Shown here: positions 13,001-24,460 of the stretch, piece after piece
How positions within the stretch are numbered: the stretch's first letter is position 1
Layout of the letters: every line of letters begins with the position of its first letter
NCBI GenBank assembly: GCA_013399855.1
Contig: VXAY01002371.1
Location: 262,321 to 326,320 of the forward strand
Direction: 5' to 3'
DNA length: 64,000 bases
Source: Oxyruncus cristatus
Lineage: Eukaryota > Chordata > Aves > Passeriformes > Cotingidae
Position numbers and translations under genes: made by a program
The notes under the pieces: generated by a model
Told to the model about the DNA's origin: nothing
The model's database searches: none
The model's input: only the letters and a program-made list of their open reading frames with translations

Positions 13001-15407
13001 ATATGACATCAGATCCACAGAGGGAAATGTCAAATGTTAAATGTCCTTCTGCTGTTTGGCTAATCGGTAGCACCAACCCCTGGCGGTTTTTGTGACTGAA
13101 ATACTTGTCCAATACCTTTGAGTAGAGGTGATACAGTGGTGAGTATTTTCCTCAAGTGTAAGATAGATTCTGAAACTACTGATTGACAAGCAGTTTGTAA
13201 CTTTGTAGAGATTGTGTTACTGGTGATCTTAATTTTGGCTATTACTCATTTTACAACACTGAGCTGTCCTTGCCGCTCAAAGTTTTTTTCCTAGTATTTT
13301 ACCTAAATCTTCCATGTAACAATCTTAGCTTGTTACTTCTTGCCATTTCTGCAAGCTTCATGGAGAGTAGAAGTTTTTGTCTTTTTCTCTGGTGGGAAGC
13401 TTTAGCTATCCAAGGGTGTTGCTAAGTCCTCCCTAAATGTCTCTGCTAAAATAAAGAAGATGGTTCATTAATCCTCCTTTTGGGTTACATTTGCTAGGCC
13501 AATTCTCATTCTTTGAAGTTGGATCTCTCCCATATTGGACTGAAGGGCTCTGGGCATGGTATCCCAGTGGAGGCCTTGCTGATGTTGAGTAACATCATAA
13601 GTTACTTTGCAGTTGATAATTTGGTTTATTTACCCCCATATGGCTTTTTACATCTTTCTGATGTTATGATGCTGCTGACTCATGCCTTGGATCCACAGGT
13701 GGCCCTGAGACCTTAGGTAGCAGAGCAAGCTATTTGTTTCTCATTACTGGTGAATGCAATGATTTGTGGTCAGGTGTGCTTTCTTGCTGTAGTCCCCAAT
13801 GAATAACGTCACTGTATTTACCAGGGCCTTCCTTCACTCTAAGACCATTTGGAAGTCTAAACCTGTTGCTCTGCACTAATGCTCCAACCATTTGAATGTG
13901 GCTGATATAAAAAAAATCATTCTCTGTTTCTCTATCCAAATCTGCACTAAAACCAGTGATTATTGCTATACTGAGGACAGCCCCCTGCAAAAATTCGCTT
14001 GATCCCTCTTCAAATTTTGGAACAGGTACTTTGTAAATATGGGTTTTCCTTGTGTTTTGTATTCATTTGATATTTTCGTTTATGCTGTGCGTCCTTACTT
14101 TGCTAATACAAATGTCTCATGAAACAACATCAGAAGATGTAACAAAGTTAAGGTTTTTGGCATCTGCTTATTTCCTTTTTTTCCGGCCATTTGTTGTCTG
14201 GTATACAAAGAGATTAGGTTGATTTGACATAATTAATTCTTGACAAGTCTGTGTCGATTTTTAAATATCTCGTCACTTTTTGATTAATGAAACAAAAGCA
14301 TTTTTATGTGGGAGGATCAATAAGGTTTTCCCTATACAGCATAATAATCTTGTTTCAACAAACACTCATTTGTTTCATCCTGGTGTTATCTTCCCTTACC
14401 CAAAAAAGTAACTGCTCTTGGTCACTTATGCCACCAATTTTGGGCGAGGGCAGCATGCTTTCTAGCTCTACAGCAGACCGTCTCCTTGCACACTGTGTAG
14501 ATTCACCCCCCACGCTGCCATTGTAGTTGTGATCATAAACCTAGCCTCGCAGATGAACTCCTTTGCAGAACTGTTGACCCCATACGTATAGAGTGTCTGT
14601 ATGTGTGTCCTCTGCATTTCAGCTCCTGCTACTTTTCTAGTGGGTGGAGGGGATTGATAACTCTGTGCTGCACTTTAGGTGCTTTGTGCCTGAGGAGGAT
14701 TTGTCTGTAGGCACTACAGGAATGTGCATGTGCAAAAGTGGAGTCTGCAAAGGAAGGCCTCCAAAGTCATCTCCTGGGTGATCAAGTTCTGTGGGCCTTT
14801 TGGGCACTGCCAAGGATGTGGTCTAATGTGTATTGAATGCTGTGTGGCGTCCATTCTGTCATTCAGGGTGTAGTTGAAGGAAACAAGAACATGTCTTGCT
14901 CACACATGAATCATGTTTCAGTTTCTCAATCCTCAGATATATCTTTATTTTATATTAGTCAGACTCAAAAGTATAAACTGTAGGAAAAGCTTTTCCTACT
15001 GGGCATGTGATGTAAAAATGAATGTGTCTGTTCTGGTATCAAGGCATCAAAAAGTTCCACAGACTTTTTTTGTTCTTGGTAATGGGAAGATAGGTAGCCT
15101 GCAGTTTGTTTGTAGGCTTTGGTGTGTTTTGGTTTCAGTTTTTATTTTGTTTACAGAGGGTAGACTTAAAAAAACCCAACAAATGAGTTGATTACTTCTC
15201 TCTGGTTTACAGAGACACAGGCCCAGGAGTAGCCTGCTGTACAAGATGAGCAACTCATCTGACACAGGGCATACCACAACTTTCCTTCCTTCTGTGCAGA
15301 GGAAAGGTACCTTCTCCTTACTCTCCCCATTGTGTCTCTTGCTGCTGTTTCATCAGGAATAGGTCATTCGTGTTTCTAATCCATAGGATCTTCATCCGTT
15401 TTTAAAC
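7051..15407. other. Noncoding segment, single-copy-looking
   Basis: No convincing exon and no clear transposon over more than 8 kb. It has a pyrimidine-rich block at about 7980-8400, an AAAC microsatellite at 11287-11310, a CT-rich stretch at 12022-12055, T runs near 12725-12736 and a GTT run near 10828-10851. The block at 9840-10080 has mixed composition and a MEF2-like CTATAAATAT, so it is a candidate conserved regulatory element, but this cannot be tested from one sequence. Confidence 0.45.
11287..11310. repeat. (AAAC)n microsatellite
   Basis: About five tandem ACAA units, followed by an A run. Confidence 0.9.
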
Positions 15408-16140
15408 TGTGCTGGTTTAAATGTAAGCCGGTGGGAGAAATGAACCCAATTCAAGAGAGATTACAAGTCAGAGTTACAATTTACTAAAAAGATTACAATA
15501 AATACAATGATACAGAGAAAAACTGGTTTTAACCCACAAAAACAGATGTATAACCCCTTACCCAGGGACAAGAACAGAACAGTGTTTGTTAGCCCCTGTG
15601 CTGAGCACCACTGGTCCCCCTGGGAGCAAAGTAAAAGGAAAAGAAAACCTGTTGGTCCAGATTATGATCGCAGTTCTGTTGAAGTTCTGGTCCTCCTCTG
15701 GAACCAAGAAGTGGTTCCAGAAGTCCCAAAACCCCAAGATTATATGTGCTCAGGTTCAGGTGGGAGTGTTCAGTACCCCCCCCCCCCCCCCCCCCCCCCC
15801 CCACGGCCAGGAGTTTCACAATGGGTGATCTAACTCTGTGAATCTTGGGTTATTTTTGGATTCTTCCATAGGTCATTGCAGCTGCCGATTATGCCAGTCC
15901 AGTATGGCCCATTAGCAGAGATGACCCCTCAGGCTGGATGTGAAGGTCCTAATTCCTCCCTGGAGGGGAGTTATCACAGCTGATAAGCAGATCTTCCAGT
16001 TAATGCAGTAGGAAGCCATTTAGTGTCTTTAAACGTGGTCGGCATTATCATCCTAATGGACTAAATATGTTTTGATTCATAAATGCTGATCCTAATGAGC
16101 AACAAATGCCCCCTTAATGAGAAGGGGGCAAGCTGCAGCA
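15408..16140 (-). mobile_element. Solo LTR of an endogenous retrovirus, passerine-type
   Basis: The left edge starts TGTGCTGGTTTAAATG and the proposed right edge ends GCTGCAGCA, giving the TG...CA termini expected of an LTR. On the minus strand the element ends with ACATTTAAACCAGCACA, preceded by a T-rich section around GTATTTATTGTAATC, which could be a polyadenylation region. It closely resembles songbird LTRs as I remember them; I cannot name the family safely. No gag, pol or env frame is visible on either side, so it is probably a solo LTR left by recombination. No clear target duplication was found (TAAAC on the left, TACTG on the right), so the right end may lie further out, for example at 16174. 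It contains a C27 run. Confidence 0.65.
15776..15802. repeat. C27 homopolymer inside the LTR
   Basis: An uninterrupted run of 27 C on the plus strand. It creates proline-rich and glycine-rich pseudo-frames across the LTR that are not genes. Such runs are length-variable and error-prone in sequencing. Confidence 0.95.
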
Positions 16141-17084
16141 TACTGGAGTTTATACTTAATTACTGAACCACACAATCATCTGCTTCTATGAAGTTTGGCA
16201 TTTTCAACAGTTTATTTTTAAATAGCCAAAAGCGTTCTGAAATAATGCTGATGTTACCCACTTTCAGCACACAGTTTTTGAAAACAAAGAGTTCAATATA
16301 TTGCTTTTAGGGAAAACATTTTGCAGTTTCTTCTAGCCTGGAGCTTTGGGAAAATTAGGAAATCAGTTAGAGGAAGTTATAAATCAGTGCAAAGGGACTT
16401 TTAGATTAAAGAATGCTTCTTCAACCATGACTGTGGCTCATAATAGGATGTTATAATCTGGTCATGTAGAAATTACTGTATTAAAATTGGGGGGGAGGTG
16501 GGCAGGAGGGATAGGGAGGGTGAGCAGAGGAAAGGGCAAAGTGTACTTTTTATCTTGTTCTGTTCAAATTTTATCCCTGGAAGTTCTGCAGGATGGATCT
16601 GCAGATCATCTCTTACTGTTTTTTTGCAGTCATAGATTTAGGAAAACCTCACCAGAATAAAAGGAATTGTTACTTACACTAGAATAAACTTTGGTGGCCA
16701 GTGGAAGCAGACAATGACATCAGTATATAGGTGTGGAATAATCTTTCTGACATAGGCAAGTTGTTTATCCCTATCAGTCATCCTAATAGAAGCACTTCAA
16801 GATCCCTGAAACTGCGTTTTTCAGTTTTTCTTTTAGTTTTAAACAGAAAATGTCTTCTAATTTTCAACCCACATTCATTGCTGATTTGGTCTTTCTCTTA
16901 AAAAAAAAAATAAATAGTGATGACTTTTAGTTTAAGTAGTTTATTGTGTAAAAAGAACAACCCTGACAGTGCCCTGTGCATAATCTCCAACATGGATGTA
17001 TCTCCTCACATGCAGAAATGAATTGCAACCATAGTCACTGTTCAAAGAATAGCTCAGATTCACAGTATGATGAGAGCAGGAATA
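16141..17084. other. Noncoding segment with a G-rich patch
   Basis: No gene seen. It contains the G-quadruplex motif at 16489-16520 and an A run at about 16900-16909. Confidence 0.5.
16489..16520 (+). other. G-quadruplex-forming motif
   Basis: Five runs of three or more G (16489-16495, 16500-16502, 16508-16510, 16514-16516, 16518-16520) are separated by loops of 4, 5, 3 and 1 bases. This satisfies the usual G3+N1-7 rule on the plus strand. Any RNA from a plus-strand gene would carry the same motif. Confidence 0.75.
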
Positions 17085-17215
17085 TCTCTTCAATGTCTTT
17101 GTTCTGAAAGCTGAAACAAGGAAAGCTCTTCCAGTCTCTCCTTGTAAACTGAGATGTTCAAATCCTCCAAATCCATGAACATCCTGATAATCCTTTTTTG
17201 TACCCATCTGAGTTT
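17085..17215 (-). mobile_element. Old, diverged CR1 LINE fragment
   Basis: The order of motifs matches a reverse-complemented CR1: AGCTGAAACAAGG, then CAGTCTCTCCTTGTAAAC, GATGTTCAAATCC, CATGAACATCCTG and TTTTTGTACCCATCTGAGTT. The divergence is much greater than in the other copies, so this is an older insertion. The fragment may begin further left, near 16990. No ends are preserved. Confidence 0.55.
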
Positions 17216-18708
17216 GAATGTGGATTTATTCCAGATGAATTTTTAATCTGGTGTTCAATGAGATGTCTAGCTAGCATACATTTTTGTATCTCTAGAAACA
17301 ATAAAGTCTTTTCCTGTTATGAGATACTTAATTTTTCTGATTTCCTTTCCACCTCTCCTGAAAACCATACATTTCTGGAAGCCAATTTTCTTCTTATTAC
17401 CAAGGAAGTGCAGTGCTCAAGTAGTGTGTGGGAACTTTCTTTTTTTTTCCTTTCCTTTTTAAGGTCATATACAGTGTTTTACCACCCTGTGGTAAATGTT
17501 CTCGGACAGTGCTGTATGTGGTAAGTCATAACAGGTGCTATAAGCTGTGTCTTCAGGTTTTTAATTACAGGTCCAAACTGTGCATACCACTACTGTCCTT
17601 TTCAATTTTTGCTTACAGCACTTGGACCAGTTTTTTTTTTAATTGGTGAGTTGGATAGCCACATGTATTACATAAACAATCAGGGGTGCCCAATCTGATC
17701 CTTGACATTTTTAAATTTTTAATTTACATATCCCAAAGCAACTACTACTGTCTCTGCCACTACTACTTTCTTAGATAAATGTTAGTAAAGGTTTTTAAAG
17801 TCAATTTTGCAAGGCTGCAATTCTTGGCAACAAAATAATTTTGAACACTACTAGGGAAATTTATGGATTTCAATTACAGCTTGTAGTGTATCATAATTCT
17901 AGTTTTATACCCTGTGCAGTTCAGTGTTTTGGATTTTTAATGGGTATAGAGCAGTAATCATAAAAGTGATTCAAAATGCACCCAGTAATTACAGAGATTT
18001 GCTGTTGCTTTTGCATTAAAATGATGATGATTTACAATCAACAAAATTGCAGTCTGTGTTTTTACTTCAGATACTCGTGCTATTACACTGCTTATTAGTT
18101 ATGGTCAGTGATTTAGAACTTAAGAGCTACACGTTAGAAAGCTGTAAAATTAGTTATTCTTTAATAGATGATAACAGTAAATTTAAAAGAGACTTTATAT
18201 TACTTATAAGCTTCTATATTAAAGAATTCATATGTAGTGCTTTATATATCCTTTTGTTGCTCAAAATTAACTACAACTAAAATGAATTAGTTGGACTACA
18301 ACAGCTAGAGTTGCATATATATAAATAACCTCTTAGATTCTGTTGGCCCAAGACTTTTAAGGTTAGCTGCAAGACTCATTTCTGTCTAGCAAGTAATGTA
18401 AGTAAATTCTTTTCTTAACCCCTTCCCACACATAAAATGCATATCTGGATATATATGAGTTATTGATAAGGTAGCTAAAATACTGAAATTCTGAGCAATT
18501 AATATATATAGAAAGAAGGAAGACCTATTTTACCTGCACATTATTTTTAAATGCCTCTGGAATAAGATAAGAATATAGAGGAGTTTTGCTCGCATTTCTT
18601 CTTTTTGTCCATTTTCTCACTTTCCTGAATATTTTCTCCTTTTTTTGTATCTTCATGCATCGAAAGTCAAGGAGAACAGACAACTAGTGCAAGTAGTATT
18701 GTTTGAAG
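17216..18708. other. Noncoding segment, AT-rich
   Basis: No gene or repeat family recognised. Very AT-rich between 17640 and 18540, with several short TATA-type alternations. Open frames at 17198-17524 and 18047-18280 lack any domain. Confidence 0.5.
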
Positions 18709-19003
18709 GGAGCCTGCAAGAAAGATGGAGAGAGATTATTTACAACAGCATGTGGTGACAAAACAAGGTGGAATGGTTTCAAAATGAAACCAGGGTAGGT
18801 TTAGATTAGATATTAGGAATAAATTCTTTACTGTGAGGGTGGTGAGGCACTGGACCAGGATGCCCAATCTCTGGAAGTGTTCCAGGGCAGGTTGGATTGG
18901 GCTCTGAGCAACTTGGGCTAGTGAAAGGTGTCCCTGCCCATGCCATGGGGTTTGGAATGAGATTATCCTTCCAAGCCAAGGCATTCAGTGATTCTATGAT
19001 TCT
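18709..19003 (+). mobile_element. CR1 LINE fragment (3' end)
   Basis: A clear avian CR1 3' region. It has AAGATGGAGAGAGATTATTT, TAGATTAGATATTAGGAATA, GGTGGTGAGGCACTGG, GGTGTCCCTGCCCATGCC and the terminal TGATTCTATGATTCT. Its order matches a plus-strand copy cut off at the 5' end; the reverse transcriptase region is absent. The start is approximate. The terminal octamer repeats mark the 3' end. Confidence 0.92.
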
Positions 19004-20320
19004 GAGTTGGGCTTTGCAGTTGGGAACTCGAAGAGTTAAAGCTATTATAACAATAACATTTTTCTTTATACATTCTCGTATTTTAGCATGAATAGCTCTT
19101 TCCCCTTATAAAACCTGGATTTTAAGTAAGATAAGATACTGATCAGGTACATTAGCAGTCAAGTCACGACGTAAAATGTAGTAGTATAGTTACTGATTAT
19201 ATACCTGTTAGAAATACTGACTGAAAAACTCAAAACTAGAGAAGTTTCTGAACTATTGGATGACGTTGGGTTGTTTCTACAAGCTCTCATGCAGGGTCTC
19301 TATTATTGTTGACGAATAGTGTTACTGGAAGAAACTTAGTGTTTTATTTTAGCTTGTGTTTTGTGTCAAACCTAGTTGACTAAGGTTTCAGTCCCTGTCT
19401 TGCATTAACAAGTATTTGTATCATTGATGCAAAATATTCTGAAGTGCTTGCCTTTAGAAAGTCTCTTTGTTAAGACTCTTAATCAGAAAATGGGGTTTGA
19501 AATGTGTCAGAGATCACCTCAGTACTGGTTGCTTTCGGTTTGTACAATCTGGAAGATTCTTTCCAGCTTGGTACCTTGTTTAGGTGGTTATGATGGTGTG
19601 GGACAGGGTGCATTGGAAATTAAAAATAGCAAGATTTTTTTTTCCTGGTTAAGGACTTGTAGAAGCAAGCAGGAGAGATGAAACCCAAACTCTGATCTGA
19701 AAAAAGTTTTTCTTCACCACAGTATATTCAGGTCTAGAGATTGTTGGATATTTTTTGGTTAAAATTAAGCATTGGAAATATTTCATTTGGATTCTTTCAT
19801 GTTGAGTGAACTTTTGGCTTCCAATGAGACTTGGCCCAGGCTCCTTGCAGAATCTCTAGTCTGTAAAGCCTCATCTAGTGATTTCTCTTTCTCAACTGCT
19901 TCCTCACTCGATTACCTCAGAATCCTTAACTGATATCTGTCCCTAGTTTCTGCAGATGATCTGTCATACACTTGTGAAGCCCAGGTGGGTTTCTGTGCTG
20001 TTGCCAGTGTGCCAGTGCTTGAAGTCCAGGAATTTTCAAGGTGAGGAGGATTTTGCCCAGGAGCAAAATATCATGCCTATCTATATCCTCTCATAGCTGC
20101 TTGGTGAGGTTGCGTTCTCGCATGACTGAAGATGCCTTTTGCCAAATTAGATTTTAACTGCTGTACTGTCACTGCATTAGCTGAAATAGTTTGTGTTAGA
20201 TTTAGGCCCACATTTTATAAGCAGTTTGAACTAGTTGTATTTAAACAAACAAAACTGCCAAATCAACCTTATTTTTTAGGCAGTTAATTTTAAATCTGTG
20301 TTACTTTCCTCTTGTCTGAG

Positions 20321-20366
20321 CACAAACACACAAATACACACACACATACATACACACACACACAAA
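20321..20366. repeat. Imperfect (CA)n microsatellite
   Basis: ACACAC runs broken by AA, AT and ATACAT interruptions over about 45 bases. Confidence 0.9.
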
Positions 20367-22152
20367 TCCTCTTTGTACAAGAAGGATTAGTTTTGATTTG
20401 GATTAGTCCTGTGACATGAGCAAGTCCATGGTCATGCAAAGTTGGGTAGCGTAAGGAGATGGAGTAGAGGCAGAGACGAGGACATAAGTGATGGGGGAAT
20501 TCACAAATGCTTCTTTACAGTTGGGGTTTGACTCTGCCTCATTAAAATATGTCACCCTCTGCCCTGTGCACTGTAGATTCATGTTTTGTGAGCAGGATTA
20601 TTTCAGTCAGGTATTAACTGGAAGGAGTAGCGAGTGATGGATGAGTAGCCAATGGTTCTGACAGAGTCCTTTGCTCAAACAAGCTTTTCTGCCATTTTTC
20701 AAGAGAGCTTAAGCTTGCCTGTTTCAAAATAACTCTGGATTTGTGGAAATAAAACTGTTGGTCAATTTATTTTTTGTTGATTTGTATTGTAGATTGTGCT
20801 GGATGGGTTAATACTAGCTGTTAGTAATGCAGTGATTTCTCTGTCTGGACTCTGTTTTCCATATAATACAGGAAGAACAGAAAAAGTAAGACCTTAAGTT
20901 CCCAATAAGTCTGTAAAGCACGAACATCTGCTGGAGTCATGAACTGTATTGACTGTGTTTGGTAACAGGGCAAAGGCAGCTGATCGTGATCACCCTTCTC
21001 TTAATTACTTTGTCAAATGTCACTGCAGTTCCATGTAGGGAAAAGAGGCATTTCCTTAAAGAAAAGGAAGTAAGATAAACAGCAAGCAAAAATGGGATAG
21101 ACTGCCAGTATGTACGCTGCAGCTCTTCGTTTTATTTAATTATAACTGTCAATTGTAGTTTTGAATTCTTTCTTGCTAAAATCTCGATACTTTTTTTCTA
21201 CCAAAGTAGAGGTTCTCAAGTTCTAGTTTTCAAAAGCTGTTGGCCTTTTACCCTGCTATTTACTTAACCAAAGTGAATGTAGGTCAGAGTTTCAGTCTGT
21301 GTGTTTCTTCAGACACTTATTTTCTCCAGCCTTATGCCAGAGAAAATTGTTACTATTTTTTAATATGGTCTTAATGAGTGCTATTATGCAGCAAGATGAG
21401 GAAGAAGTATACTTTGCAAATGTGAGTGTCCATTTTACATTTTGGAAAGCCAGACTTCAAATGAATCTCTTACCTGAAGCTCAGCAACAGAAATTACATT
21501 TGAGGCCTTTGGACCTTCAAGGGGTAGCAGTAATCTGTAACTAATCTTTATGCTAGCAAAATCAAAGACGTGTTAATACATTTTTAACCCTGAAATACTT
21601 TTACATATTCAATCCTTTTGGAGGTAGAATATCAAGTCAAAAGTGTATTATATCATGCTAATTCTATATTGATCGTTCAGCTTGTAAAGCTTGAATAAGG
21701 TATTTGTGATCTATAAGGCAAAATAGACCCATGACTCTTTTTACAATCATGACCTCTGCCTCCACAAAAGCAACATGAGAGTTTCAGGTTAAAGCTAACT
21801 GGATGATAGCAGTATTATCACAGTTTAGACTTCAGTGTTGACTGTGAAATTGTGCTGGGAATTTTCTGGAGAGCAAGGCAGATACAGTACGTAGATGTAC
21901 AAGTTACACTTTCACTGTCCCGGAGCTTAGCTTAGTCTTTTTGATTTGTTAAGTACTGCTAAGTCCCCTGAGCATTCCTCTCTGTGGGAGTATAACAGGA
22001 ATAGTTTCCTGTGCAAAACAACCCACTACAGCTGTCTGTTAACACTTACCATAAAAGTGACTGTTTGCCTTCAGTCATGCTGAAATATGTTAGCCTTTTA
22101 AAATGAAATATTCTGAAACCAGATGCATTTACATACATTAGCTGAAGCTGCC

Positions 22153-22180
22153 TAATTAGCTTAATTAATTAGCATAATTA
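22153..22180. promoter_or_regulatory. Cluster of TAATTA motifs
   Basis: Three TAATTA cores (22153, 22162, 22175) lie within 28 bases, the middle one extended to TTAATTAATT. TAATTA is the core bound by many homeodomain proteins, but it is also frequent by chance in AT-rich DNA, so a regulatory role is only a suggestion. Confidence 0.25.
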
Positions 22181-23013
22181 GCTAAAGCTTCATTGTTCTG
22201 TAGAGTTAGACTGCTGGGTGAGCCTTTAGGCTCAAAGATTGTATTTGAAGTACCTGGGCTAAACTAGTGTAGAGAGGGATGATCTAACTATTTATTAATC
22301 TTGGAAGTAATAAAAGATGATATAGAAATTACTGAAGGTACAGGTGGGGTTAGTCTGTATGTATAAAGGAGATTTTTAAGTCTGCTAGGATGTAGAGTTT
22401 TCTCATTAGAGGACTTAAATGAACTTTATATGAACAGTTTTTCTTGTGGCAATACAAAGCAATACAAATACAAAACATGAACTGTGTTGCAGTGACTGCA
22501 TATGAGATTGGAGTGAAACTTGTTGGGATGGTTTAACATTAATTCTCATCAAAAGGTCTGGTCACTTTTATCAACTTTATACAATATCAGTTCCATATAG
22601 GTTGTGTGGCAGCTTTTTAGGAGCTGCAAATGGCATTCAGGACACTGAAGATCACCAGGAGGGGAAGCTGCCATTTTCACCACTGTTTCATATGTCTGGG
22701 CAGTCTCAGTTTGCTGATGGTAGAGCAGGATCTTCTCCCTGAAGGCAGCATACCTGATGCAGCTGGAGTCTTGCACCTGCACCCTGAGATTGTGCTGAGC
22801 TTCCATGCCCTTTCACAGCAAATACATTTCACGTGCAATACAGGTAGGCAGCGTGCTGCCGTGAACACATGTGAGTACATGCTGACCTTCTCAGGCTGTC
22901 CAAGGGATTGGTGCTTTTTTCTCGGTCAGGTTTCTTCTGTGGGGGTGTAGGTGTATTCTGTCTGTGTGCCTTTGTGGTGACAGTATATGGGGTTGGAGTT
23001 TTTGCTTGACTTC

Positions 23014-23122
23014 TGTCAAGGGTTTAGCTCTTGCCCGCATTCTCCACCAAAAAATGATGTCAAGGGTTTAGCTTTTGCCCACATTCTCTACCAAAAAAAA
23101 TGATGTCAAAGATTTAGCCCTG
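23014..23122. repeat. Tandem repeat of 44-46 bp, 2.4 copies, at the LTR edge
   Basis: Unit 1 (23014-23057, 44 bases) and unit 2 (23058-23103, 46 bases) both begin TGTCAAGGGTTTAGC and end ACCAAAAAATGA or a near variant. A partial third copy begins at 23104 with TGTCAAAGATTTAGCCC. Each unit starts with the sequence that forms the LTR terminus, so the end of the element has been duplicated locally. Confidence 0.85.
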
Positions 23123-24460
23123 TGATTTTTGCACAGTTTTTATCAATCCATAAATTTTGCTAATAAGTAAGAAGAGTTCACATAGACAAAACAGATCTCC
23201 TTGAGATGGGGATTAATATTAAAATTTATTGCTACACAATAAGAACTAAGGGAATACTTATATACACAACAACTCTAACTATTTTTCCTTATAATAGCAA
23301 ACTTACATATTTACAAATACCACTCCTCCTTCTTTTCTTCAAAAACAGTCCAGAGGAAGAAGGAGAAAGAAAAAAAGTCTTTAAGGTAACAATTCCAAAT
23401 CACCACAGCTCGAAAATCTCTCTCTCCTCTTTCCCCATCAGAATGCAGCGGAGTCTACCTCTTACCTCTAGCTGCTTGCCCACGGCTACTGAGGGTTTAC
23501 CATGGGCTTCGAGGGAAACACTCGTATCACCATGTCGTCACTACGGAGTATAGGGCTCCGTGGAGGTTCCTTCCACAAGGAGTTTCAGGGGGTTTCCTAA
23601 GAGTCACCACCTCTCCCTGGGTCACAGGGGTCCTGGGTTTCTTTTGGCTCAGTCCATACTCAAGAACACTCTCCGGTGCTATGCTCTGCTGCTCCAAGTA
23701 GCCTCTTCTCTTGCTCTCTGGAATTCTTCTGACTTTCTGCTTTTGGCCAGATGCCCAATCTTGGGTCTTGGCCACAACTGGCTACTCCAGTTCATCACTG
23801 CTCCCCCATTTGCAGTGAAAGGGGTCATCCTGCCATCACACCTGGTCCAAAATTGCACTGGGCTCCCAATATAGGGGGCTTAATGTTAGGCTCAGCTTTT
23901 GTACAAAGTCCCAAGGTCGTGAAGGGGCTCGGCTCCTCAAAGGAGAGTTCACTGGTTTTTCCACCATTCCATGGCTGCAATTCTGCAGCTTGTTGCATGC
24001 AGCTTCCAGGTGATTCAGTTTCGGCCTCAAGCCATCCCTGCCCTCCCCGGGCCAGGCCAGGCCCTGGGTAGGGGGCGGGGCTGCACGAAGGTTTCTTCAC
24101 TCCAAATAATCTTCCGCAAGTGGCAGGGGTTTTAGTTTTTAAGTCTTTTCCCCTGCTGGAGGGAGAGAGGGGTCTCTGCCGGGCCTCTCCTTCCCTTGCC
24201 TGCTATGCTGACCTTGGAGGCTACATTGCTACCTATTGTTCTCCTCCACTCTCCGGGCTGGAATTTCTTCTGCACAGCTCATCTTCTTTTCTGGTTTGTT
24301 AAATATGTCATTCATAGAGACATCACAAAAGTCTTTGATTGGCTACTTGGCTGGAATTTCACCTGGAGTCAACCATTTTCTAACCCAATACTGGGGGAAT
24401 GGGCTAAACAATGACACTGCTAACAAAACTTGAGTGGCAGAATTTGTCCCTGATGTCACA
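23014..24460 (-). mobile_element. LTR retroelement sequence, probably a long solo LTR
   Basis: This block is richer in GC and CpG than its surroundings, so it looks like a fairly recent insertion. On the minus strand it starts TGTGACATCAGGGAC and ends CCCTTGACA, fitting TG...CA termini. A minus-strand CCAAT (24338-24342) lies about 35 bases before an A/T box (24298-24307), as in a retroviral promoter. A minus-strand AATAAA (23225-23230) could be a poly(A) signal, but it is about 1 kb from that promoter, which is long for one LTR. The block may therefore hold an LTR plus some leader sequence. A segment near 23860-23880 (TTGGGAGCCCAGTGC on the minus strand) could be a worn primer-binding site, though the match is weak. 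No intact gag, pol or env frame is visible. Flanks GACTT and TACTT resemble, but do not prove, a target duplication. Confidence 0.55.

Larger units (their letters stand above)
19004..23013. other. Noncoding segment with a CA microsatellite and a TAATTA cluster
   Basis: No gene or transposon recognised. It holds an imperfect CA repeat (20321-20366) and the homeodomain-type motif cluster at 22153-22180. The block 22560-22960 is slightly richer in GC and gives overlapping open frames on both strands, none with a domain. Confidence 0.45.

Noticed and set aside
15507..15833. Proline-rich and glycine-rich frames on both strands
   Set aside because: Produced by the C27 run inside an LTR.
23527..24100. 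Several overlapping open frames on both strands
   Set aside because: They lie in the GC-rich retroelement block, where stop codons are rarer. No gag, pol or env motif is visible.
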